Shown one piece after another: positions 26,003 through 32,995 of a stretch of DNA of 64,000 nucleotides (position 1 is the stretch's first letter; every line of letters starts with the position of its first letter). The position numbers and the translations under genes are program-made. The DNA comes from a virus. The stretch covers positions 106,237-170,236 of the IMG/VR virus record IMGVR_UViG_3300020472_001862. The stretch is one strand, 5' to 3'. The notes under the pieces are model-generated. The model did not search any database, had not been told where the DNA came from, and saw only the letters and a list, made by a program, of their open reading frames with translations.

Positions 26003-26415
26003 TGCCTGAGGTAGTTTTATCAGATTTCTATATTGAGTTTATAGGGTTTTTACTCACCCTTATGATAGGCCTTGCTATTAGAGACGCAGCTACATCTTTT
26101 GTTAAAGGTGCTAAGTTTAGATTTAACCCCGCCTTCCAGGAAGGTGATAAAGTTATACTAGATGGGCAACATGCCTTGATAGTTAAAATTGGAATGAGTG
26201 AAACAGTTTTTGGAATATATGGAGATGATGGTTATACATGGAGGTATGTTCCAAATGCTAGAATAGAGTTTTTGAAGTTAGAGAAAATTGTTGATCCTGA
26301 GTTACATCGGGACACAGCACAAGAGAAGGCACAAAAATTAGTTGACGCTATGCAAGATGCCAAAATTAAAACTAACGGAGAGGAAATTAATAAGTTAAAA
26401 AATGGAGAAAAGTGA
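26002..26415 (+). CDS. Mini-MscS-like membrane protein
   Basis: 137 residues. One N-terminal membrane segment (IEFIGFLLTLMIGLAI) leads into RDAATSFVKGAKFRFNPAFQEGDKVILDG, IVKIGMSETVF and RYVPNARI. This reproduces the end of the pore helix and the beta domain of MscS channels (PF-x-x-GD-x-V, V-x-x-I, x-PN). The rest of MscS is absent. A C-terminal charged helix follows. It may form a small pore or bind a host channel. The MscS relation is by motif only. Confidence 0.6.
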   Translation: MPEVVLSDFYIEFIGFLLTLMIGLAIRDAATSFVKGAKFRFNPAFQEGDKVILDGQHALIVKIGMSETVFGIYGDDGYTWRYVPNARIEFLKLEKIVDPELHRDTAQEKAQKLVDAMQDAKIKTNGEEINKLKNGEK

Positions 26416-26648
26416 TGCCCCCAAAATTCAAAAAGAGCCACAAGGAATATATTAAAGGTCCAGACGGCAGATCAACAAAAAGAACTAGAATGAAGCACTA
26501 TTATGTAGGGCAAACTTCAACTCAAGATTTAATAGATGCCATAAATAAAGGCAAACCAAAACATCGTAATAAATTTATAAATGAATTAACAAGGCGAGGA
26601 GTGAAATTAGTATGGAAGACGAAAGACGAGATAGCAACGGAACAATAG
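26415..26648 (+). CDS. Conserved small basic protein of marine T4-like phages
   Basis: 77 residues from the ATG at 26415 (ATGA overlap with the upstream stop). PPKFKKSHKEYIKGPDGRSTKRTRMKHYY is a pattern I recall as conserved in T4-like cyanophages. It is basic and probably binds nucleic acid. No function is known to me. Confidence 0.7.
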   Translation: MPPKFKKSHKEYIKGPDGRSTKRTRMKHYYVGQTSTQDLIDAINKGKPKHRNKFINELTRRGVKLVWKTKDEIATEQ

Positions 26649-27190
26649 GCGAAGGGCAAAAACCTGGAGCTTTAAAAATATATGATGGTGCATTAAGTGA
26701 AGACTTTTCCGATGATCTAATTGAAATATTCAACACAAACGAAAAAGCACATACAAGAAATCAAAACGATACTCTCAATTTCCTAGAGTATAATTATACT
26801 ACAAATCACAAAGATGAAGATGTGCATAAAAGGCTCATGGAACATACAGGGCAACTCTACAAACATTACCTTGAAGATTTAGGCACAACTAATATGATTA
26901 AAGCATCAGGCTTTGAGGAAATTAAAATACACAAATATGAACAAGGCGTAGGATTCCACGATTTACATATAGATGCAGTAGATTATGAAAGTGCTATTCG
27001 AGCAGTGGCTTTTACCTGGTTTCTTAATGAAACTGATGGCAATATAGATTATCCATTACAACGCATAGGTATCGAGGCCCGTAAAGGTAGGGTAATTATT
27101 ACCCCTGTATCGTGGGAATACGCTTCAAATAACCATATTTCCAAGGAATCTGACAAATATATTTTACAAACTTATCTACATTTAGCCTAA
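26612..27190 (+). CDS. Second 2OG-Fe(II) oxygenase-like protein
   Basis: 192 residues. GVGFHDLHIDAVDYESAIRAVAFTWFLNE carries a His-x-Asp pair (about 116-118) and IEARKGRVIITPVSWEYASNNHISKESDKYILQTYLHLA the distal His and a basic residue, as in the jelly-roll oxygenases. It is divergent from the enzyme at 16132. It overlaps the preceding gene by 37 nt. Substrate unknown. Confidence 0.7.
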   Translation: MEDERRDSNGTIGEGQKPGALKIYDGALSEDFSDDLIEIFNTNEKAHTRNQNDTLNFLEYNYTTNHKDEDVHKRLMEHTGQLYKHYLEDLGTTNMIKASGFEEIKIHKYEQGVGFHDLHIDAVDYESAIRAVAFTWFLNETDGNIDYPLQRIGIEARKGRVIITPVSWEYASNNHISKESDKYILQTYLHLA

Positions 27191-27238
27191 GTTACTGATA
27201 TAACAGACAAAAAGATTCAAAAGATTTACAGAAAAAGG

Positions 27239-27267
27239 TTGACATCTGGTCCTTTAGAGTGCATAAT
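27239..27267 (+). promoter_or_regulatory. Sigma70-type promoter
   Basis: -35 TTGACA (27239-27244), 17-bp spacer ending AGAGTG, -10 CATAAT (27262-27267). The ATG at 27298 follows an AGTGAGG ribosome-binding site. It opens a small-gene operon. Confidence 0.88.
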
Positions 27268-27297
27268 AGTACTATAAACTAAAAAAGTGAGGAAAAT

Positions 27298-27660
27298 ATG
27301 TTAATAGTTGAAACCAAAACAAAAATCGAAATTAATGAAGTATGTGAATTATCACAAGATTCTTATTACACTAGAAATCCTGAAGATTCAGCAGTTACTG
27401 GTGATATTGGACCTAACAGTCCAGAGTCAATTTTTGTTAAATCCGTTGAAATTATCAAATATGAAGATAAAGCAGATGGAGATGTTTGGTACCATGCTAA
27501 AGTAGAACATGATGGTATTTGGGAAATCTACACAGATACAGCAGTAGGCCCATTTATTGATCTAAAACTACAAAATGCAGGTCACAACTTTACACATGTA
27601 GATTTTTCAGAACAAGGTATGCAACAAAACGGTGTAGCAGACCTTGATTTAGTAGCTTAA
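27298..27660 (+). CDS. Hypothetical protein heading a small-gene operon
   Basis: 120 residues, acidic, without membrane segments. N-terminal TKTKIEINEVCELSQDSYYTRNPED and C-terminal HVDFSEQGMQQNG do not match a family I know. A strong dedicated promoter suggests early expression. Confidence 0.65.
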   Translation: MLIVETKTKIEINEVCELSQDSYYTRNPEDSAVTGDIGPNSPESIFVKSVEIIKYEDKADGDVWYHAKVEHDGIWEIYTDTAVGPFIDLKLQNAGHNFTHVDFSEQGMQQNGVADLDLVA

Positions 27661-27678
27661 TTAGTTTAGGAGAACTTT

Positions 27679-28065
27679 ATGAGAACTTGGGAAGAATTAT
27701 CAGAAAAAGAACAGTTACTGACTTATATCAGTGATGTTCATAAGGATGCTAGAGGTTTTAGGCCTCGTGGTATGTACAACGATTATTCGGTTCCAGAACT
27801 CAAGAAGGTTCTTGACGATCTTTCTGAGGAGGCTCATCAAGAGGCTCTTCGTATAGAGAGAATGGAAACTGAGAACTGGAAGGAGCTTAAGAAGCACCTT
27901 TCAGGTCTTGTGGATATGGGCGCTAAAAATTTCAAGCAAGCTCTTTCTTGGGATATTCAAGCCGAGGATTGTGAACATGAAGGCTGGACAGATTATGGCT
28001 TTTATTGTTACAAAAAAGGTATTGCGTATCGTAAGGAAAGGGTGCTAACTAGATTAGCAGCTTGA
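27679..28065 (+). CDS. Hypothetical helical protein
   Basis: 128 residues, mostly helical and charged (SEKEQLLTYISDVHKDARGF; LKKVLDDLSEEAHQEALRIE). A single segment DCEHEGWTDYGFYCYKKG holds two Cys. TTTAGGAG ribosome-binding site. Family not recognised. Confidence 0.65.
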   Translation: MRTWEELSEKEQLLTYISDVHKDARGFRPRGMYNDYSVPELKKVLDDLSEEAHQEALRIERMETENWKELKKHLSGLVDMGAKNFKQALSWDIQAEDCEHEGWTDYGFYCYKKGIAYRKERVLTRLAA

Positions 28066-28086
28066 TGCTTTTGGTCCTATTAGTGG

Positions 28087-28115
28087 TTGACATTTGCATT
28101 GAAAGAGTGCATAAT
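28087..28115 (+). promoter_or_regulatory. Sigma70-type promoter
   Basis: -35 TTGACA (28087-28092), 17-bp spacer ending AGAGTG, -10 CATAAT (28110-28115). A GGTCCTAT element lies just upstream (28074-28081). Confidence 0.88.
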
Positions 28116-28149
28116 GTTACTTATAAATTAGAAATGGAGAAACGCTGTT

Positions 28150-28476
28150 ATGACAGATCAACTATTTAAGTATGCAGGCTATTCAGTTACAGAGTCAGGC
28201 CAAACTAAGGCTAGGTTCGGTAATGATATGGTTTCACGCATAAAGAAACTTACGGCTAAGGGTAACCAAGATACTTGGTTCGCTGAATTGCCGCAAGCCA
28301 TGACCAAGAAGGAAGCATCTAATTTCTTACTTGAGAGGGAGGAGATTAAATCCAACTTTGATGTAAGAGATGCTTTACAAAAGGTCGTGTATCGTAATGT
28401 ACCTAAGGGAACAACTCGTGTTGTGAACGAGGGTGCTGTTTCAACTGGCAATGATGCCAACAATATGGAGAGCTAA
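28150..28476 (+). CDS. Hypothetical protein
   Basis: 108 residues. SGQTKARFGNDMVSRIKKLTAKGNQDTWFAELPQAMTKKEA suggests a small alpha/beta fold; charged and soluble. It heads the operon behind the 28087 promoter. The start is at 28150; its ribosome-binding site is weak (GGAGAAACGC). Confidence 0.65.
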   Translation: MTDQLFKYAGYSVTESGQTKARFGNDMVSRIKKLTAKGNQDTWFAELPQAMTKKEASNFLLEREEIKSNFDVRDALQKVVYRNVPKGTTRVVNEGAVSTGNDANNMES

Positions 28477-28477
28477 T

Positions 28478-28729
28478 ATGGCTAATCGTAAAGTGACCCA
28501 AACTCAAAAGGTTCTAAACTTTTTGAATAAAGGGAATAGTTTGAGCAATGCAGTAGCAACGCACAAACTTAAAGTAAATAGACTACCTGCTAAGATTCAT
28601 GTTCTTAGACAAGCTGGGTATCCTATCTACACTAATACCAATGCAGTAGGTAACCCTACTTACCGTCTTGGTACTCCTAGCAGAGCAATGATAGCAGCAG
28701 CATTTGCAGCTGGCGTATCATTTAGCTAA
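28478..28729 (+). CDS. Winged helix-turn-helix protein
   Basis: 83 residues from the ATG at 28478, directly after the upstream stop. QTQKVLNFLNKGNSLSNAVATHKLKVNRLPAKIHVLRQAGYPIYTN matches the helix-turn-helix pattern of a small phage DNA-binding family (HTH_39-like): start helix, turn, recognition helix L-x-x-x-IH-x-LR-x-x-GYPI. It may regulate the neighbouring promoters. Confidence 0.72.
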   Translation: MANRKVTQTQKVLNFLNKGNSLSNAVATHKLKVNRLPAKIHVLRQAGYPIYTNTNAVGNPTYRLGTPSRAMIAAAFAAGVSFS

Positions 28730-28739
28730 GCTAGATACC

Positions 28740-28781
28740 AATGGAGCACTATAAGTCGGGAACTAGCGCATGTGCTCCATT
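28740..28781. repeat. Perfect 10-bp inverted repeat, 22-nt loop
   Basis: AATGGAGCAC (28740-28749) and GTGCTCCATT (28772-28781) are exact reverse complements. No T-run follows, so terminator function is not obvious. Confidence 0.75.
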
Positions 28782-28832
28782 ACATTTTAAGAGGTTTGGT
28801 ACACCGAGGTCGTCAGAGTCCAAAAGACCAAC

Positions 28833-28840
28833 TATAAATA
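28833..28840 (+). promoter_or_regulatory. T4-type late promoter (TATAAATA)
   Basis: Perfect octamer; AAGGAG begins 2 nt downstream. The first secure gene after it starts at 28951. Confidence 0.55.
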
Positions 28841-28950
28841 AAAGGAGAGAGGGGTGGACCTCACAAAAAACCATAACAAGAAACATATCTGTCCTGGGTA
28901 CGACAGACGAAATAAAAGACCCACAGAATTTACAAACAGCGGAGGCTTAG

Positions 28951-29193
28951 ATGGCAGACAACATTGGACAAGAACTTTTAGAGGCTTTAGAACAACAATA
29001 TAGAGGAAATATTGCCTCGGCAAAAGCTAATGTTAGAGTGTACCTAGAAAATCCAGCAGGGATAGGAGAACATCCTGATGTGGTACAAGCCCTCGATACG
29101 CAGATAGCAATTATAGCAGAAAACCAAGAGAAATTAGATACGCTAAACAGTAGACGATACAATTTCTCAGGCAGGAGACACCCTGTTGAGTAA
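28951..29193 (+). CDS. Small conserved helical protein
   Basis: 80 residues; GGAGG ribosome-binding site at 6-nt spacing. QELLEALEQQYRGNIASAKANVRVYLENPAGIGEHPDVVQALDTQI is a two-helix pattern found in small conserved proteins of marine T4-like phages. Function unknown. It overlaps the next gene by 8 nt. Confidence 0.7.
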   Translation: MADNIGQELLEALEQQYRGNIASAKANVRVYLENPAGIGEHPDVVQALDTQIAIIAENQEKLDTLNSRRYNFSGRRHPVE

Positions 29194-29377
29194 TACCTTT
29201 GGTAACGAATTTTTTAGAGCAGAGATCTCACCCATAGAGGTGCCAGACGGAATGTTCAAAGTAGAGTTTTATAGTAAAGATGATTTGATCTTTACAGAAT
29301 ATGTAGGTGATAGAAACATAGCTGTGGATACAGCAAAGACGTTCGTTAGACAAAGGGAGAAACTGCATGGCAAATAA
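29186..29377 (+). CDS. Small protein, TTG start
   Basis: 63 residues from the TTG at 29186, which has AGGAG 8 nt upstream. Beta-rich N-terminal half (GMFKVEFYSKDDLIFTEYVGD), helical end. Not recognised. It overlaps both neighbours by 8-11 nt. Confidence 0.55.
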   Translation: MSNTFGNEFFRAEISPIEVPDGMFKVEFYSKDDLIFTEYVGDRNIAVDTAKTFVRQREKLHGK

Positions 29378-29852
29378 TGTATATTCTACATTACAATTTG
29401 AAAAAGGAAATACAGAAGCAGAAAGAGAATTCTTAAGAATATTTGAATTCATAGAAACCTTTGACGAAAGAGGATTAGAGTTTGCAGACTTCTTCCTAAC
29501 CAATCAGGAAATTGTAGATGAAGAGTTTATGGAAGATTGGATTGGTCCTAGGAATGCAGTAGTCACAAAATTTATGGGAACAGAAGTAGAGATTAAATCT
29601 TCTTGGATATCACCTCATAAATTCTTTGAAGGATTATTAGAACACCTAAGAAATACAGATTCAGATGTTGTATTGAGTATGCAATATGAAGATGAGTTTT
29701 TAAACTTTTGTGGTGTGTATGTTAACGACAAACAAATTGAGGAGTCAGGAGGGTGGTTTAAGACTCGGTTCGATGAATTAAACGACCCTGATTTAGACTT
29801 CTTAGAGTATGTAGAGGACATACAGATAGAATGGTTAGATGAATTGTGTTGA
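29367..29852 (+). CDS. Api92/YubB-like ferredoxin-fold protein
   Basis: 161 residues, strongly acidic. It begins ANNVYSTLQFEKGN and later has ISPHKFFEGLLEHLRN, the layout of the small ferredoxin-like domain of Api92-type phage proteins. The usual W-G-T-K-W segment is changed (EDWIGPRNAV), so the match is approximate. Function unknown. Confidence 0.5.
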   Translation: MANNVYSTLQFEKGNTEAEREFLRIFEFIETFDERGLEFADFFLTNQEIVDEEFMEDWIGPRNAVVTKFMGTEVEIKSSWISPHKFFEGLLEHLRNTDSDVVLSMQYEDEFLNFCGVYVNDKQIEESGGWFKTRFDELNDPDLDFLEYVEDIQIEWLDELC

Positions 29853-29859
29853 TTTTGTG

Positions 29860-29887
29860 TTGATAGTATGTACGGGAGATATATAAT
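29860..29887 (+). promoter_or_regulatory. Sigma70-type promoter
   Basis: -35 TTGATA (29860-29865), 16-bp spacer, -10 TATAAT (29882-29887). The spacer shares TAGTATGTA with the gene 45 promoter. A 139-nt leader follows, with two tiny frames (24 and 25 codons) before 30027; no secure gene. Confidence 0.7.
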
Positions 29888-30026
29888 GCGGTTTGTGGAA
29901 AAAATGGAGACATATAGTACACAATCTCCTACTTCTTCTGTTCTTATACATAATGGAGGAAGACTTGAGGCTTGTTAAAACGACATCAACCAAAGGTCAA
30001 CAAGACGTCAAGATGGAGATGGAGAT

Positions 30027-30557
30027 ATGAGGTTAGATTACAAAGACTGTGGCAAAATTGGCATTACCTGTAGCACATTTGATTTACTACACGCAGGTCA
30101 TGTTGTCATGTTGGAGGAAGCCAAAAGGCATTGTGATTACCTAATAGCAGCGCTGCAAGTAGATCCTACTCTAGACAGACAAACAAAGAACAAACCTATT
30201 CAAAGTATAGTAGAAAGACAAATACAATTAGCAGCTGTAAAGTATGTTGACGAGATAGTCATGTACTCTACAGAAAACGAATTAGAAGATTTATTCCTTA
30301 CATTACCTTTAGAAATTAGAATATTAGGTACTGAATATAGGGACAAAGAATTTACGGCTAAGCAAATATGTTTGGATCGTAATATTGAATTGTTTTACAA
30401 TGTCAGAGATCACTCGTTCTCGAGTACAAGTCTCAGACAAAGAATACGATCCAATGAAATTGAAAAAATAACTGGTTACAAGGATGCAGTAATGCCTGAG
30501 GTTGTAGCCGCTAACAAAAAGAGGATAGATGATGAAAAAGACAACGGCGATTCGTAG
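30027..30557 (+). CDS. TagD/RfaE-like cytidylyltransferase
   Basis: 176 residues. The nucleotidyltransferase HIGH-type motif is FDLLHAGHVVMLEEAK (14-29) and the C-terminal family motif is SFSSTSLRQRI (about 134-144), both intact. Such enzymes join CTP (or ATP) to an alcohol phosphate such as glycerol-3-phosphate. A second nucleotidyltransferase of a different branch is at 32996. It is preceded by repeated GGAGATGGAG. Confidence 0.85.
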   Translation: MRLDYKDCGKIGITCSTFDLLHAGHVVMLEEAKRHCDYLIAALQVDPTLDRQTKNKPIQSIVERQIQLAAVKYVDEIVMYSTENELEDLFLTLPLEIRILGTEYRDKEFTAKQICLDRNIELFYNVRDHSFSSTSLRQRIRSNEIEKITGYKDAVMPEVVAANKKRIDDEKDNGDS

Positions 30558-30726
30558 AGTAGTTAATTGTTTAAATGCTGAGAAAAGAGCCTTACATGGT
30601 GAATTCAAAAGTTATTGGAGCCACACTGCTCAGAAAATAGCTAAATCTAATGATATAGATATAGAGCGTGTAAAAAATAATTTGGAGTTATACAATGCAG
30701 AACCTAAAAGTAGTAGCATCCACTAG
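30532..30726 (+). CDS. Small basic helical protein
   Basis: About 64 residues; the ATG at 30532 has GAGG at 7-nt spacing. KKTTAIRRVVNCLNAEKRALHGEFKSYW is basic and helical. Overlaps both neighbours. Not recognised. Confidence 0.55.
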   Translation: MKKTTAIRRVVNCLNAEKRALHGEFKSYWSHTAQKIAKSNDIDIERVKNNLELYNAEPKSSSIH

Positions 30727-31039
30727 AATTTGGGAGGCTAAAAATCCTAATCAACCTGATTTTCCTATGTGGCACCCTATAGGTGGTAGTGAATATATTA
30801 TAGGTTATTTGGATGTACCTGATGGTGAAGCACCACAACTCTCTCAAATTGCAGAACATGTTACTAACTTTATGCACTTATTAGAAGGTAAAATTACGCC
30901 TAATGTCGTGGAGATATTTTCAGGATATGAGGTTTACTTTGTAGATACCTTAACACATAATGAGGCATTCCAACTACAACAAGGTGATTCTATTGACTTT
31001 CCAGCAGAAGATGTTACAAAAATCGAAGGCCAATCATAG
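30695..31039 (+). CDS. Hypothetical protein
   Basis: 114 residues with a TTGGAG ribosome-binding site. It is mainly beta-like and acidic (IGGSEYIIGYLDVPDGEAP). No motif recognised. It overlaps the glycosyltransferase start. Confidence 0.6.
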   Translation: MQNLKVVASTRIWEAKNPNQPDFPMWHPIGGSEYIIGYLDVPDGEAPQLSQIAEHVTNFMHLLEGKITPNVVEIFSGYEVYFVDTLTHNEAFQLQQGDSIDFPAEDVTKIEGQS

Positions 31040-31757
31040 GTGGACATTTGGGTTTACATACTTTAATGAACCACATAAGCTAGAGATACAAATGGAAGCC
31101 TGGTCCAAATGGCCAGGTAATGTAGATATCTTTGTCGTAGACGATGGCTCAGACATTCATCCTGCTAAGGAACTATTAGAAAATTTTCATTTAGAAGACT
31201 GGCAACCAACCCTACAACTCTGGAGGGTAACAAGAAATATAGGATTTAACTCCCATGGCTGTAGAAATCTCATAGCCAAATACGCAGACACAGATTGCAT
31301 ACAATTCTTAGATATAGATCATGTGATGTATGCTCCCGATGTTGCTAAACTTAAACAAATGAAAGTAGGAAGTAAGGATATTATTCATCATAAAAACTAT
31401 AATGAATATCAACAAACAGTAAAAGATCATCCAGGCCATATGAATTGTTTTGGTATACACAAAGATTTATTTTGGGAAGCTGGAGGTTATGATGAATCTT
31501 TTACCGGCCATCATTATGGAGATAGAGAGTTTTTAGATAGAATCTTTGCATGTGAACACAGGAAGATAAAATCCCAATGTGCTACTTCAATGAACCGTGA
31601 AGGAAGACATGGTAGTGTAGATAAAAATGTGGAAAAGACAGAGTACACACCAGGAGACGATAAGTTTTTTAAAGTTCCTTTGGACATTCCTGAGGTTAAA
31701 AAACTTAGAGGAACAAAAACACAAAGATTGGATTTTCCGTTTATTAGGATATTATAA
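31011..31757 (+). CDS. Family 2-like glycosyltransferase
   Basis: About 248 residues from the ATG at 31011; no good ribosome-binding site is seen and an upstream start at 30960 is possible. The GT-A signature is VDIFVVDDGS (about 34-43), then RNIGFNSHGCRN and the DxD-like FLDIDHVM (about 98-105); GGYDESFTGHHYGDREFLDR is the acceptor-side motif of GT2 enzymes. It would transfer a sugar from a nucleotide sugar, and the UDP-sugar dehydrogenase at 21601 might supply the donor. Target unknown. Confidence 0.85.
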   Translation: MLQKSKANHRWTFGFTYFNEPHKLEIQMEAWSKWPGNVDIFVVDDGSDIHPAKELLENFHLEDWQPTLQLWRVTRNIGFNSHGCRNLIAKYADTDCIQFLDIDHVMYAPDVAKLKQMKVGSKDIIHHKNYNEYQQTVKDHPGHMNCFGIHKDLFWEAGGYDESFTGHHYGDREFLDRIFACEHRKIKSQCATSMNREGRHGSVDKNVEKTEYTPGDDKFFKVPLDIPEVKKLRGTKTQRLDFPFIRIL

Positions 31758-31760
31758 ATA
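31753..31760 (+). promoter_or_regulatory. Late promoter 5 nt before ATG (TATAAATA)
   Basis: TATAAATA-CTGTT-ATG(31766). No ribosome-binding site. The predicted start point is the A of the ATG. Confidence 0.72.
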
Positions 31761-31765
31761 CTGTT

Positions 31766-32941
31766 ATGCGCTTTACTGAATTTTTAAAAGAAGATAAAGA
31801 AGAAGATAAACTGAAGCATTTAGAGCATGTGGAGGATCATGTAATCCATGCTGGACACGAAGGCTTTGGACATGCTTTCCATACAATTAATGATGTTCAT
31901 AATAGTTTACAAGGCAAAGGTTCAGGACAAACACAGACAACAATTAAATATGATGGAAGTCCTGCTGTAGTATTTGGGAAACACCCAGAGAACGGAAAGT
32001 TCTTTGTAGCATCTAAATCAGCATTCAACAAAACACCAAAAATTAACCATTCACACGAAGACATAGATGCTAATCACGGACATGCTCCTGGACTTGTATC
32101 TAAATTAAAAGCAGCTCTAGATCACGCACATAAAATTAAACCTAATGGTGTATATCAAGCAGACATAATGCACGCTGGAGATGTTAAACACGACAAGAAG
32201 AATAATAGAGTAGATTTTACACCACAGTTAATTACATATCACGCACCAGCAGACTCAGAACATGGCAAAGCAGCTAAGAGAGCCAAGCTTGGGTTAGCAA
32301 TACATACGGAGTATGAGGGTAAGACAATAGCCGATATGAAAGCCAAACACGGTGCTATTGACGCAAATACCTTCACAAAGCACAAGGATGTGCACCTTAT
32401 GAGTGCTAATCATGATACAAGTACACATAGGTATAGCCTGGAAGATCGTAAGCAAGTAGATCATCATCTAGAACAAGCAGTAGCACACTTTAAAAACACA
32501 CCCAAAGAACATCACGATACAGTTCAAAAACATGCTACGGCAATGAAAGTATATGTCAACCATACAGTACGAACAGGCGAACAACATTCTCACGAAGGGT
32601 TCGTAGCACATCACAGCGCCTCACATCAAAAGAAGATAGATAAAGTTAAAACAGATGTTGCTAAAGCAAGACATCAAACTACTATGGATAACACCATAGG
32701 TCATATAAATAAGAATAAGGAACACTTTGAAGGCCCAATGAACATGCACAAGCATTTACAAGCGGCAAAGAATATAATTACAAACACAATGTCTCAAAAA
32801 TCAGAATGGGGGCATGAGATAGACGGAGCTAAGACTAAACCAGAAGGTTTTGTTGCCATACGAAATGGTAGGCCTTCTAAATTTGTAGACAGGAAAGAGT
32901 TTAGTGCGCTAAACTTTAACAAAAACGATGCGAGGAGATAA
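31766..32941 (+). CDS. Ligase/nucleotidyltransferase-motif protein with capsid-targeting-like N-terminus
   Basis: 391 residues, exceptionally rich in His and Lys. The N-terminus MRFTEFLKED resembles the T4 capsid-targeting sequence. It then shows motifs in the order of the ATP-grasp-like polynucleotide ligase/capping superfamily: KYDGSPAVVFG (Lys61, motif I), GVYQADIMHAG (motif III-like), PQLITYHA (IIIa-like), EGFVAIRNG (from 360, motif IV) and KFVDRKEF (Lys372, motif V). I believe the family is one of unknown function in marine phages (DUF6267-like). Ligase or nucleotidyl transfer activity is inferred. It may be packaged and injected. Confidence 0.72.
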   Translation: MRFTEFLKEDKEEDKLKHLEHVEDHVIHAGHEGFGHAFHTINDVHNSLQGKGSGQTQTTIKYDGSPAVVFGKHPENGKFFVASKSAFNKTPKINHSHEDIDANHGHAPGLVSKLKAALDHAHKIKPNGVYQADIMHAGDVKHDKKNNRVDFTPQLITYHAPADSEHGKAAKRAKLGLAIHTEYEGKTIADMKAKHGAIDANTFTKHKDVHLMSANHDTSTHRYSLEDRKQVDHHLEQAVAHFKNTPKEHHDTVQKHATAMKVYVNHTVRTGEQHSHEGFVAHHSASHQKKIDKVKTDVAKARHQTTMDNTIGHINKNKEHFEGPMNMHKHLQAAKNIITNTMSQKSEWGHEIDGAKTKPEGFVAIRNGRPSKFVDRKEFSALNFNKNDARR

Positions 32942-32944
32942 GAC

Positions 32945-32992
32945 ATGAGCAAATGCAAATGCTGTAAATGCTGTAATTGTACTTGTTGTTAA
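32945..32992 (+). CDS. 15-residue cysteine-rich peptide
   Basis: The ATG at 32945 has AGGAG (32933-32937) at ideal 7-nt spacing, and the frame reads MSKCKCCKCCNCTCC, with 8 Cys in 15 residues (CxCC, CC, CxCC). It stops 3 nt before the next ATG, which has no ribosome-binding site of its own. It could be a miniature metallothionein-like metal binder, or a leader peptide whose translation controls the nucleotidyltransferase gene by cysteine availability. It is too short for ORF calling. Confidence 0.7.
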   Translation: MSKCKCCKCCNCTCC

Positions 32993-32995
32993 GCA

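Larger units (their letters stand above)
28730..28950. other. 221-nt gap with inverted repeat and late promoter; no secure gene
   Basis: A perfect 10-bp inverted repeat lies at 28740-28749 / 28772-28781. TATAAATA is at 28833-28840, followed by an AAGGAG motif. Two weak coding possibilities exist: 69 residues from 28741 (no ribosome-binding site) and 49 residues from a GTG at 28854 that runs into the next gene. Neither has a recognisable protein pattern. A non-coding RNA is possible. Confidence 0.5.

Noticed and set aside
28741-28950. 69-codon frame after the HTH gene
   Set aside because: Its ATG lies in the inverted repeat and has no ribosome-binding site; composition is not protein-like.
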